Assembly (NCBI RefSeq): GCF_000208745.1
Contig: NC_030859.1
Span: 15,905,426-15,969,425, forward strand
From: Theobroma cacao
Taxonomy: Eukaryota > Streptophyta > Magnoliopsida > Malvales > Malvaceae
Length of the DNA: 64,000 bases
Direction: 5' to 3'
Part shown: positions 24,336 to 34,535 of the stretch, one piece after another
Layout: every line of letters begins with the position of its first letter
Numbering within the stretch: position 1 is the first letter of the stretch
The notes under the pieces: generated by a model
Told to the model about the DNA's origin: nothing
What the model saw: the letters and a program-made list of their open reading frames with translations, nothing else
Database searches by the model: none
Position numbers and translations under genes: made by a program

Positions 24336-24775
24336 CAATTATGATGATTCTAATAACGAAGTAAAATTAAAATTGAGCAAATGTAATATATTGAAAGTAA
24401 TTATTCGTAAGCTACATAATTTATATATTAAAATTATTAAAATAAGAATGAATATTTTTTTGAAAGTCAAAATAACATGAATATTAATTACGTTTATTAA
24501 AATTTTCTTAATTTTAATGATGAAATTTTGTAAATTATCTTTAATTTTAATGATGAAATTTTGTAAATTATCTTTAATTTTAATTACTACTTTTTTATCT
24601 TATACCTTTATAATTATTTATAATTATTCCACCTTGTGAAAATAATTTTGGAATCCCGCAATAATTTTGGTAAGTCATTGTTAACTTTAATCAATTAACT
24701 GTTTCATTTTTTATTTTATCCCTTTTCAAAAGTAATTTCATAAATTTAATTCATTCAAAAAAAAAAGAAATTACG
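24336..24775 (+). repeat. ~430-bp direct repeat, left copy
   Basis: From atgatgattctaataacga through ccaccttgtgaaaataattt to the A-rich end before acgtaaat. It aligns throughout with 32782-33215. The two copies bracket the Ca2+-ATPase pseudogene. The left copy contains an extra perfect 33-bp tandem duplication. Confidence 0.85.
24508..24573. repeat. perfect 33-bp tandem duplication
   Basis: 24508-24540 and 24541-24573 are identical 33-mers (each starts ttaattttaatgatgaaatt). The right copy of the long direct repeat, near 32.95 kb, has only one such unit, so the duplication occurred after the long repeat was copied. Confidence 0.9.
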
Positions 24776-25279
24776 TAAATAAAATGGTAAAATACACTGA
24801 CCCTCTAACTTTTGGCCATAATTACATGCAAGTCCATTAGTATTCAAAATGGACAGTCTGCCCTAAATGTGTAAACGATGTTAATAACTAAACGAGAAAT
24901 GTCTAAAATACCTTTCTTTTTTCTCCACTTTTTTCCATTCTCTCAAGTTGGTCGACAACACTCTTTTACACCGATCGGTCACCTCATGATCGGATCTAGC
25001 CATGGAATGCCAAATCCGGCTGGATCTCCCCTCAACATATACCAATTTTATTAATTTTTGCCTTTTTGCAAGATTTTTTAAGGCTGTTATTAATGAAATG
25101 GCTATAAATAGCCTACATTGTGTTGCCCTTGCATACAGATTGTGTGAAAAGGAAGAAATTCCTATTGATGATGAGAGCTTTAATAGATGGGTCTTACTTG
25201 AAGATAACCTTGTCTTGCTTGTTGTAAAGGGGTTTTACGTGAAAAGGAGAGGAAGCGTTGCACACAAGTAAAAAAAGAT

Positions 25280-26117
25280 GTACCAGAAACTGCAAAAAGG
25301 AAGATTGGAGCAATTCATGAAGTATTGAATGTTGCGCTAGGTAGAAAAGAATAGATAAATAGTAGAATAATGATTGAGAAGCAAAGAATAAGAGAACGGT
25401 AGAATAACCGTATTGCTAGAATAGTAAAGTAAGATTGAGAATAAATAGAGAATAGGCGAACGGTAAAGTGAGGTTGAGAAGCACTAAGTATAAGAGGGCT
25501 AGAGAGAAAAGCTTTGGGTGAGAATGTTTAAGCTCAGCTCCCCAAAAGAGAAAGTGACTCAAATGAATTGTGAGGGCTTTATATATAGTGCTAGAAGTAA
25601 CGATCATTCAAAAATAGGCTTTCATGCTTGTAATGAATGACATTGCTATGAAGAGCTTTAATGTGAGTAATCATTAATGTAACCCATTATATGGATATTA
25701 AAATGATGAGTTTATTGCATATAATGAGTAACGGTAACAAATTCATTTTGTGACCATTAAAGTAATTGGGTGTAATAAGATTTATTCTCAAGTAGAAGGT
25801 AATAGAGAAAAGGTATACATGAAAAGCTATAAAAAAACAAGTTAAGTGAAAAGGTGTATGTGAATAGGTACAAGAGAATAAGTGTATGTGAACAAGTATA
25901 AGAGAATAAGGTAAAAGGAGGAAACATTTATATTATAGGAAAAGGTTAAGAGGAAAACCTCTTAACTACTTCCATATTTAAGCCATTAAGTCAAACTCTC
26001 TAGAACATCCTTAAGATGAAAGTAACTCGTGAATCTTGTCACTTATTCTGGGTTGCTTTCACTATCATCTGTGTGAAGTGGCTATTCCATACCTAGTAGT
26101 TACTCTACTTGTATGAG
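25280..26117. other. low-complexity insertion in the ATPase pseudogene
   Basis: Contains repeated agaataagagaacggtagaa-type units at 25.33-25.50 kb and a ctttatatatagtgc TATA-like stretch at about 25.58 kb. It is probably repeat-derived; I could not define ends or a target duplication. Confidence 0.4.
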
Positions 26118-26268
26118 TTGTTTCGTGTGAAGTAGTGCTTCGCTTGTTCTAATTGTTTCATGTGAAGTAGTGCTTCACTTGTTCTAATTGTTCCGTGTGA
26201 AGTAATTCTTCACTTATTCTAATTTTTCTACATGAAATAATATTTCACTTGTTTTAGTTGTTCTTATT
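26118..26268. repeat. 35-bp minisatellite, about 4.3 units, each with a small palindrome
   Basis: Four consecutive 35-bp units start ttgtttcgtgtgaagtagtg with divergence rising to the right. The best-preserved units contain gtgaagtagtgcttcac, a perfect 6-bp inverted repeat (gtgaag / cttcac) around a 5-base loop, so each unit can form a short hairpin. Confidence 0.85.
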
Positions 26269-27418
26269 ATTCTATGTATAGCACTACATTGTAAAACAAC
26301 TTTTAAAGAGAATAAGTAGTAACCAAAATCAACTATTTACACTTGTTATAAACGGTATAAAGGTATAGGTACACATATTTTTTAGTTATAGTATGAATAT
26401 CCATTATTGGTATTTTAACAATGGTATTTGTACACAACTGATTATTATTTGTTAGTAGCCTATCTAACTTTTTACCTTGGACTTTATGTTTGATATCTAC
26501 AAATGAATTTATGCAAAACAGCATTAAATGGCAACATAAACCTTGTGTCAAAGATTGAAACAACTCCTCCTTCCCTTTTCGAATGTGAATTTTTAAATGA
26601 GATATATCACTAAACAAAGTTTTTCATGCACCGATATGCAAGCATGTCGATTTGTCATTAGAAACAAAGTCACTCTTTTAAGTTTATTTAGGTAGATTAA
26701 TTCTGACAAAGAAAAAAACAAAAAAATTTGGAAATGGTGTATTTAACCTTCATACCATGGCATTTTTCCCTATTTTTCCCCCCACTTTATAACATTTTAT
26801 TATGTGTACTTTGTGCCACACAATGATTGATTACTTTTTTTATGTTCTAATCATTGAATATGTTCTTGCCACTAAATTTTAACAATAAAAAAGAAAACCA
26901 TTGTTGAGATTTTGGTGAGTGCAAACAATTTAGTGAGCCATCAATGGTTTTATTCTGGTAAGAAAAGAAATCTTACCTTTCCTTCACTGAGACCCTCAAA
27001 TTTGATGAGAAATATGCCAAAAAATAAATGGTGTGCTGTTGTATTAAATTATAATTACTTATTGAAAAAAGGTGGTCTCTTTATATGCATAAAATAAGAA
27101 AAGTTTTTTTATAAAGTTGAACTATGGTTTTCCATTTCTTTATAGTTATTAGTTTGGATGCATTGTTTGAATTTGAATGTAATTTTTAGTGCCAAAATTC
27201 TAGACTTCTTGTGTTTTGCCTATTTAGAGATTGAGTTTAGAAGCTTTCCATATTTTTTGAATTGAATTTGCAATTGAGCAAAAACTGTCCCTTGAGGTGT
27301 TTTTCCATTTTTCTTCAATTATTTTAATTAATCATGAATAGTCCAACTTCATTGTGAACTAGACTTCTCCATAATGAAATTGTTGCAATTTTTAAGCTAA
27401 TGTAATTCTCACTTGTAG
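26269..27418. other. non-coding, intron-like sequence within the ATPase pseudogene
   Basis: AT-rich. Short ORFs on both strands match nothing recognised. It ends at a good splice acceptor (cacttgtag) before the DPYRPSV exon. Confidence 0.5.
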
Positions 27419-28823
27419 GATCCTTATCGTCCAAGTGTAAAAGATGCTGTGAAAATATGTATGGATGCTGGTGTTAAGGTACTTTGATGGCTTCATAAGA
27501 TTAGCTTCAATTTATCCTATCCTAGTTACCTAGCAAAGCTACTTTATAGAGTTTCTTGTGTTGAATGGTCAAATTTTCCATCTTTTTTTAATTATTATAA
27601 TTTCAAACAAATACTTGATATTTTGATGAATGATAATGATATGTGCAAAAATATCAATTTTCATATATTATAATTAAACTAATTTAAAATCACTAAAGGG
27701 AACCATAAAATTATGAATCTTTAGGTATGCATGGTCATTGGAGACAATATCTAAACTAGTAAAAGCAATGGCTTTGTAGTGTGAGATACTTAGTTGTGTT
27801 GAAGATGATACTAAGCTTACCATCATTGAAAAAAAGGTGTTGCGTGCCTTATTTGAAAAAGGAAGAGAAAAAGTGGCTAAGAAGATAACGGTATCTGTTG
27901 GTTATAATTTTTTGATTATATACCTTAGTTTCTGATACTTTTTCTTAAATGTCAATTGCATGTTTTGTTGATTCAAACATGAAAAAAATGGCTATTTTGG
28001 AGCGATGTGTAGGTAATTGGGGAGATCTTCTCCAAATGACAAGCTTTTGCTTGTTCAAGCTTTAAGTAAGGGAGGGGATGTTGTAGCTATGACTGGAGAT
28101 CGTACGAATGATGCTCCTTCACTTCATGAGGTTCATTGTCTCTAAATCTCTTTCTAGGTTAACTTAGTTAGAAACTTTCTTTAGTGTGATGGTGCTTTAT
28201 AATGTATCTTATATTATTTACCTTATCTGCTAAGTATTGGCTTAGTATCTATTCATATCTTTAATATACTTGCATTTTCCATTTTCATACTTGTTTACCA
28301 TTACCAAATTGGTATGCCTTTTCCACTTTAATTTTGGACCTACAATAATATTATAATATAAAATTTGTGTGAATGTCAGTGATAAGTCATCAAATGTGGA
28401 AAATAGTTATAATGCTTAGTGCTAGTTATGTAAGCTATCATGGACTAATTCTTTCACATTCAAACAGTTTTGTTTGTATATGTAATAAACCTTTACTCTG
28501 CCTTTGATTCTGCATGGTGACTGCACCTTGTCTTCGATCCCTTCCTTTACTTATCTACCTATTTTGCGTGTATGTTTTTTCCTTCCCATTCAATGTTGAT
28601 TGCATTTTTACTTGTTTTGTAGATATAAGTTTGTCTGTTAGTATTTAAGGTACCAAAATTGCAAAAGAAAGTTCAGATATCATTATTTTAGATGATAATT
28701 TCTCTTTCGTTGTGAAGGTTAGTATACATATTGCATGCTTTAATGTGGATATTATTATTACCCGTCTTCTTGTATCCTACTGCTGAAATTAAGGAAGGCT
28801 TGTATCAAATTTTTAGTTATTGA

Positions 28824-31800
28824 TGTTGATTCCATGAGTTTTTTATGATAACAAAACATTCACATTTATTAATGTCTAACTATATTACTTGAGTGTGTAG
28901 GATAAAAGTGTATGTCACTTAGTAGAATAACCACTTGGAAATAAACATCAAAACTCATCAGAATAAGAGGTCACAAAATGAGTTGCAAACAGAAGCCTCT
29001 TAGTGAGATAACCAAGAGAGTTAGTAAGCTAAAATCCAAAAGTGAAGTTAGCTGCTCCAAAGACAGTAAGCTCTTAATCGATTAAAGTCTTACTTAACTG
29101 ATTAATAGAATAAAGCAGATTGCAAAACAGAGAAGACTTAATCGACTAAAAAGTATGGTTAGCCAATTAAAATCTTATTGTCAGAAAATTTGAATGTGAA
29201 TATCTGAAGACAAACTAACGACTAGAAAAGATTTTAAACTATTTTCAACGGTATGAAGCTGTCAACATCCATCAGAGTTGATTTTTCAAGTATAAAAGGC
29301 ATTTCCAATGGTTAAAAAGAAAATGGGATGCTACCAAGAACAAAAAGAAACAAAAAATAGCAAAAATCCTCTCAATTCTTCATGTGTTTCAATCCAATCT
29401 TTGTAATAGAGTTTAACACCTCATCTTGTACCATTCAGATTAGGTTAGTGATCATAGGTACATCTTCATATCTGTATTCCTTGATTATTTAAAGTGTGAG
29501 AGGCATTCTAGGGGGATTAATCAAACTTAGGTTAGCTTGGTTGTTGTTGTAGGTTCTAACTCAACCTTAGAAAAGTTAGATTTTGGGTTTTGATTGATCT
29601 TCAAAAAACTATTGTTGAAAGGTTGTGGTTGAGCCTATGAAAAGCCATTGTAAAAGCTTGGTGGATGCTTAGGAAATCCACTGATTCTAGTGAATTGATT
29701 TGAAAATCCTTGACTGAAATATCAAGGTAGTAGATGTAGGTCAAAGATGTTGGTCCCAAAGAGCGTGCTTAAGGGGGGTGAATAGCACTTTCGAAATGAC
29801 ACTAAAATTCATTCCAAGTAAAGAGCTGATTAAAGTAATTTGAAAATGAAAATTTAAAGCTTGTTGAAGGAATTATTTAAGTACTAAGAGTAATAAAAGA
29901 AAGTAGATAAAACACAATGATTTATAGTGGTTCGGTCCTTTTGACCTACATCCACTACCTTGATCTCCCAATCAAGGATTTTCAAACCAATTCACTAAAA
30001 TCAGTGAAATTCTTAAGCTTCCACCGAGCTTTTGCAATGGCTTTTCACAAGCTTAGTCACAACCTTTAACAATGGTTTTTCACGGGATCAGCCAAAACCC
30101 AAAACTAACTTTTTTAAGGCTTAGTTAGAACCTACCACAACAACCAAGCTAACCCAAGGTTGATCAACCCCTTAGAGTGTCTCTCACACTCTAAGTAAAC
30201 AGGAAATAGAGAAACGATGAAGCACAATTGATCACCTAGCTGATCTAAGATGTACAAAGTTCAGTTCAGACACTTTTTCAAAGGATAAGAGTGAAATACA
30301 AGTGTAAAAAGAAGGTTTTTGGTCTTCTAAGCTCAAAATCACTTTAAATAACTTCTCTATCTTATTTTTTATTGTTGAGAAGCTTTAAATACTTGCAAAA
30401 TCACTTCTGGTCGTTAGAGAAAAAAACTAGCTATTTCTGGCCGTTATTTTGTCCTTTTGTGCTTAATTTCAAATTTCTGACGGTGAGCTTTTAGTTGACT
30501 AACTATACTTTTTAGTCGATTAAGTCTTCTTTGTCTCGTAATCAAATTCTTTGATGGTAAGCTTTTAATTGGCTAATTATACTTTTTAGTTGATTAAGTA
30601 TCCTTTGTCTTGCAATCTGCTTTACTTTATTAATCTGTTAAGAAAGACTTTGACCGATTAAGAGCTTACTATTTTCAAAGCAACTAGCTTCACCAACTTT
30701 TCTTTGTTTGATTAATTCTTCTCTTAGCTTGGTAACGTTGGTCTTCCATTTCCTTTAAATAGCCATGAGATATGTTAGTCATCTGAGACTTCTTGAATTG
30801 TTCTTCACAAATTTAACTGCCTTTATTTTGGATCTTCACTTTTGGATTTTAGCTAACTAACTTTCTTGGTTAATTGACTAAGAGGCTTCTGTTTGTATTC
30901 AGCACCCGCTTAACTGATTAAATCTTGTGTTAACCAGTTAAGACCTTTTTGTCTGTCCTTATAATAGTGCCAAGAATTGCTTTAATCGATTAAGGATTTG
31001 TGTTAATCAGTTAAGAATAATCTGTCTTCATTAAAGCTCTTTCTTCTTTGCTTGTTTAACCAATTAACCCATCTTGCAATTGAACAAGCATCTTGACTTG
31101 CTTTCAAATACCAAATATATTAATGAATTTAAACTTTCTCCTACACATTTAAACAATATAATTAGACACCAATAAATGAAAATATTTTGCTATCATAAAA
31201 AATATATAGAGTCAACATTCTCTATCTCTTATTTTTTATGATGACAAAACACTCTTGGATTAAGAGTACAATATCTATGTTCAATATGAATGCTTCAAAC
31301 CTTTATGCATAATGAGTTGCTCTCCTTTAGTTAATGCATCTAGTTTTCTATAAAAATTTGTAATAAAATATTTATAATATCCACAATAGCTAAACAAGAT
31401 ATACAATATCCACAGTAGCTAAGCAAGATATATTGAATATCCACAATAACTAGCACATGATATTCAACAAAACCATAACTAAGCATCACACACATAAATT
31501 AAACATGAAGACCTATTAAACTCTATTTAACTTAGTTTTTCTTCTCTTTTTTTTTTCTTTTTCATCATTAAACAAGATATTCAAAACTCCCCCTTAATGA
31601 GTGCATCTAGATTTTTCTTTAATCTTTAAATTAAACTTTAATGAATGAGAATCATAAGCACTCATACACCTAAGTTATACAAGTTTATAGATATAGTTCA
31701 ATAACTTCAAAAGTCAAGCTTGTGTCTATGTAAGAGCAAATGTATGAGAGTTAAATTATTTCAAGAAACTGTCAAAGATTATTCAAATAATGTTCAAGCA

Positions 31801-32051
31801 AATTTGATCACTTTGTTATAATCAAAACTATAATAATTTTAAAGCTAACAAAAAAGACTGAACCACTATAAATCTTTGTGCATTGTTTACCCTCTTTTAT
31901 TTCTTCATTTCATTATCCTTTAAATCATTCTTCCATCTGGTTCTTAATTTTTCATCATTTACCTTTAACAAGCTCTTAATTAGAAGTTAAGTTTAACGAT
32001 ATTTAGAAAATACTATTCACTCCCCTTCTAGCACACACTTAGAGACCAACA
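28824..32051 (+). mobile_element. solo-type LTR in the ATPase pseudogene, interrupted by a second element
   Basis: Starts TGTTGATTCC, ends GAGACCAACA, and is flanked by near-identical pentamers ATTGA (28819-28823) and ATTAA (32052-32056). The LTR body is in two pieces, 28824-29747 and about 31853-32051. A related full LTR in opposite orientation at 29748-31217 shows the piece order, because its reverse complement runs continuously through the break (gtaggtcaaaaggaccgaac). A TATA-like agtataaaaggc lies at about 29.285 kb. No internal coding region was seen, so this is best read as a solo LTR of about 1.1 kb. Confidence 0.7.
29748..31852 (-). mobile_element. nested, inverted LTR element inside the solo LTR
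   Basis: A complete LTR on the minus strand covers 29748-31217 (starts TGTTGACTCT, ends GGGACCAACA). It is preceded on that strand by a purine tract AAGAGATAGAGA. The piece 31218-31850 ends TGTTAGC on the minus strand. The pentamer AAAGA flanks the unit at 29743-29747 and 31853-31857, with two extra A residues at the right border. It belongs to the same LTR family as its host, so the pair forms a long inverted repeat (28824-29740 against 29930-31217). The interior is nearly all deleted and no domains are seen. Confidence 0.65.
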
Positions 32052-32220
32052 ATTAAGGCTCACCTTTGTATCCTTAACATAGGTTGTATGTTGGGATTGT
32101 TTTGTCTATGCCAATATTCAAAAGTTTATACAATTCCAGCTTACAGTTAATGTTGATGCTCTTGTAATCAATGTTGTAGTAGCACTATCTTCTAGTGATG
32201 TTCCGTTAAATTTAGTGCGG

Positions 32221-32781
32221 GTACAGTTCTTTCTTTGCCCCTCTAATGTACTTACATCTGTTTTGATTTAATTTGACTATAGTTCAAAAGTTTAGAGCTT
32301 AATAAATGTTCTATAATTTTTCCAAAAAAAAAAAAAAGAGTTAATACCCAAAATTACCTTGACTTTTTGCCTATGAAATTTGGATCAAGATGAAACAACA
32401 TAACCCCCACAAAGAGACAGGCGCGATAGAAACATAAAAGGCCCATGTGTCAACAAAATAGAAAGTCATACGAGTTTGCTTTTATTATAGAGGTATTGAT
32501 GCTAAGCTGAAATTTTATGTTACTAAAGTGGCGCCCCCAATTTGTGTGGGTGTCGATTTTTTTATAAAAAATAATTTTAAATAAAAAAAATAGTAAGAAG
32601 TAATTTTAAATTTGAAAACATTATAAAGAATAGTAATAATAATAAATTAAAAATAATTATTTTTAAAATATTGATATTCTTATAATATTTTTCCATGTCT
32701 TACTAAACAAAATTTTTGAAAAAAATTTGATTTTTTATATCTTAATATATGTTAATATTAATATAATCATATTTTGCTAAT
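32221..32781. other. AT-rich spacer after the ATPase pseudogene
   Basis: No gene seen. Contains a poly-A run near 32.32 kb and a short stretch of higher complexity (32.34-32.56 kb) without a recognisable product. Confidence 0.45.
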
Positions 32782-33215
32782 TACGATGATTCTAATAACG
32801 AAATAAAATTAAAATTGAGAAAATATAATATATTGAAAGTAATTATTGATAAGCACATAATTTATATAATAAAATTATTAAAATAAAATGAATATTTTTT
32901 TAAAAGTCAAAATAAAATGAATATTAATTATACTTATTAAAATTTTTTAATTTTAATGATGAAATTTTATATATTATCTTTAATTTTAATTACTACTTTT
33001 TAATCTTATGTCTTTATAATTATTTAGAATTAATCCACCTTGTGAAAATAATTTTGAGATCCTCCAATAATTTTGATAAGTCATTATTAACTTTATTCAA
33101 TTAATTGTTTATTTTTTTGTTTTTTATAAAAAAATTGTTTTACTTTTTATTCTTATGCCTTTTTAAAGTAATTTCATTAATTTAATTCATGAAAAAAAAA
33201 TTACATAAAAAGAAA
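32782..33215 (+). repeat. ~430-bp direct repeat, right copy
   Basis: Second copy of 24336-24775, with small indels. It ends about 70 bp before the probable TATA box of the ILP1-like gene, so it forms that gene's proximal upstream region. Confidence 0.85.
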
Positions 33216-33282
33216 TAAATTGGGTAACCGGGTTGAGCTAGGGTGAATCCGACCCACCTCTTCTTTTTGTCCTTTTTGTGTC

Positions 33283-33333
33283 TATAAAACGACGTGGTTT
33301 GGGTTTTCCTATAAAATTTTAACTTAACCCTAG
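33283..33333 (+). promoter_or_regulatory. core promoter of the ILP1-like gene
   Basis: TATA-type ctataaaac at about 33283-33291, and a telo-box-like aaccctag at 33326-33333 at or near the expected transcription start. Telo-boxes are common in promoters of plant genes linked to growth and cell division. A second ataaaat at 33311-33317 is a weaker TATA candidate. Confidence 0.5.
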
Positions 33334-33334
33334 C

Positions 33335-33565
33335 ATGCAAACCCGTTTCTCTTTTCTTCATTTTTGCTCTCTCCTTCTTCTCCTACTGACCCAAGCAGCG
33401 GCAGCCAATCCTTTCTCTAAACCCTCTCTCCCTTACTCGGTCCTCGGCGCCGTCGCTTTCGCCGCCCTAGGCCTTTCTTGCAGCGGCTCCCTCTTTCTTT
33501 CCCTTTCCTCTTTTCTTCTCTTCCCGTTCCTGCCGCCAGTTTCCTCTCTTTCTAAAAAAGCCTAG
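33335..33565 (+). CDS. upstream ORF in the 5' leader of the ILP1-like gene
   Basis: A 76-codon ORF (start MQTRFSFLHFCSLLLLLLTQ) opens about 45 bases after the TATA box and ends before the 5'UTR intron. It is rich in Leu, Ser and Phe and resembles a signal-peptide-like hydrophobic segment, but that may just reflect the CT-rich leader. If translated it could reduce initiation at the main ATG at 34536. Its coding status is unproven. Confidence 0.35.
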   Translation: MQTRFSFLHFCSLLLLLLTQAAAANPFSKPSLPYSVLGAVAFAALGLSCSGSLFLSLSSFLLFPFLPPVSSLSKKA

Positions 33566-33697
33566 CCATCGTTGTCTCCTTCACTCTAAAAACTGTATCA
33601 CCCACCTCGAAATCTATCCTATCCGTATCACCTGCCTCTCTGTCTCCAAAAAGAAAAACATATTTTTCATTCTCTCTCTAATAATCCATTGAATCAG

Positions 33698-34469
33698 GTA
33701 ATTTTAATTCAATAATTCTCATTTAATTTTAGTTTTGTTTGCACTCTCTATGCATTCATGTTTCTTTCTTCTGCAATAAGTGATCTGAAAAATAAATAAT
33801 TTGTGCTAAATTGAATCTGGAATTGATTTATTTTGTATTGAATGTGTTATCTTTAATCTGGGTATTTTTATTCTTTCAGAAGGTGTTAGATTTAGTTTTA
33901 ATTAGTGGTGATGATCGGTGATTTTGAAGGGATTAGATAGATTCTAGCTTCACATTATTGGATTATGTGTTATTGGGAGCTAAAGACTCTGGGGATTGCT
34001 GCATCTGTTGATGTTTTCTTTCTTGTTGCATGGGAAGGGAAAATGGAGTAAAACTGAATTCAATCAAAGCCAGAGCGCGTGTTGGTTTTAATTTTTTGTG
34101 TAGGTTTTAGCATATATGGGTTCTAAATCAGTTGAGGATATTCACGGTTTGGAGTCAATCAAAAGATTTGTACATCCCTGGACAGGTGTCATTACCACAC
34201 CTGTTCAGGGATAATTTTAAAATGTGTAACAAATCAAATAGTATCACCCATCTCCCAGACAGGTGTCAACACGGAACCTGCCTCGGAACAGTTTTACTAT
34301 GTGTTATTGATGGCCTTTTAATTTTGGCCTTACTTAGTTCTAGTGCTCTCGCATGGAGTCCTATTCTGAGTTATTATAAATTTATGTTGGAGTTTTTGTG
34401 TTGTGCTTTTGAAGATATAGAGAGAAACCCCCTTTTTTAACTCTGTGTTTTCTATTCTTGGTGCAGCAG
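33698..34469 (+). other. 5'UTR intron of the ILP1-like gene
   Basis: Donor gaatcag|gtaattt at 33697/33698. The acceptor is ggtgcag (34466) or cagcag (34469). The intron is T-rich like other plant introns. An ORF within it (34132-34440) matches nothing and is ignored. Confidence 0.6.
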
Positions 34470-34535
34470 GGTTGAGCCATTTCCAACATGTTATTAAGCT
34501 CATTTCCTTTTCCGTTTCAGTAATTCCTTGACACC

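Larger units (their letters stand above)
25045..32220 (+). pseudogene. autoinhibited plasma-membrane/tonoplast-type Ca2+-ATPase (ACA) pseudogene fragment
   Basis: Six exon remnants in gene order. 25045-25250: FKAVINEMAINSLHCVALAY, then WVLLEDNLVLLVV. 27419-27478: DPYRPSVKDAVKICMDAGVK. 27725-27890: VCMVIGDNI, then after a frameshift KAMAL-stop-CEIL, then REKVAKKIT. 28013-28130: [19 protein letters not shown], then [15 protein letters not shown]. 28649-28717: GTKIAKESSDIIILDDNF. About 32098-32220: VYANIQKFIQFQLTVNV, then ALSSSDVPLNLVR. These match the nucleotide-binding to hinge part of P2B Ca2+ pumps. The hinge GDGTNDAP reads GDRTNDAP. At least two frameshifts and several stops are present. 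The N-terminal half and everything after TM6 are missing, and one intron is packed with nested LTR elements. It is dead as a pump. Confidence 0.92.

Noticed and set aside
25330..26295. Candidate LTR (TGTTGCGC...AAAACA) with a TATA-like box
   Set aside because: No matching target duplication, primer site or second copy was found, and the inner sequence is low-complexity.
34132..34440. 102-codon plus-strand ORF before the ILP1-like ATG
   Set aside because: It lies inside the probable 5'UTR intron, has no recognisable domain and starts in no promoter context. Taken as chance.
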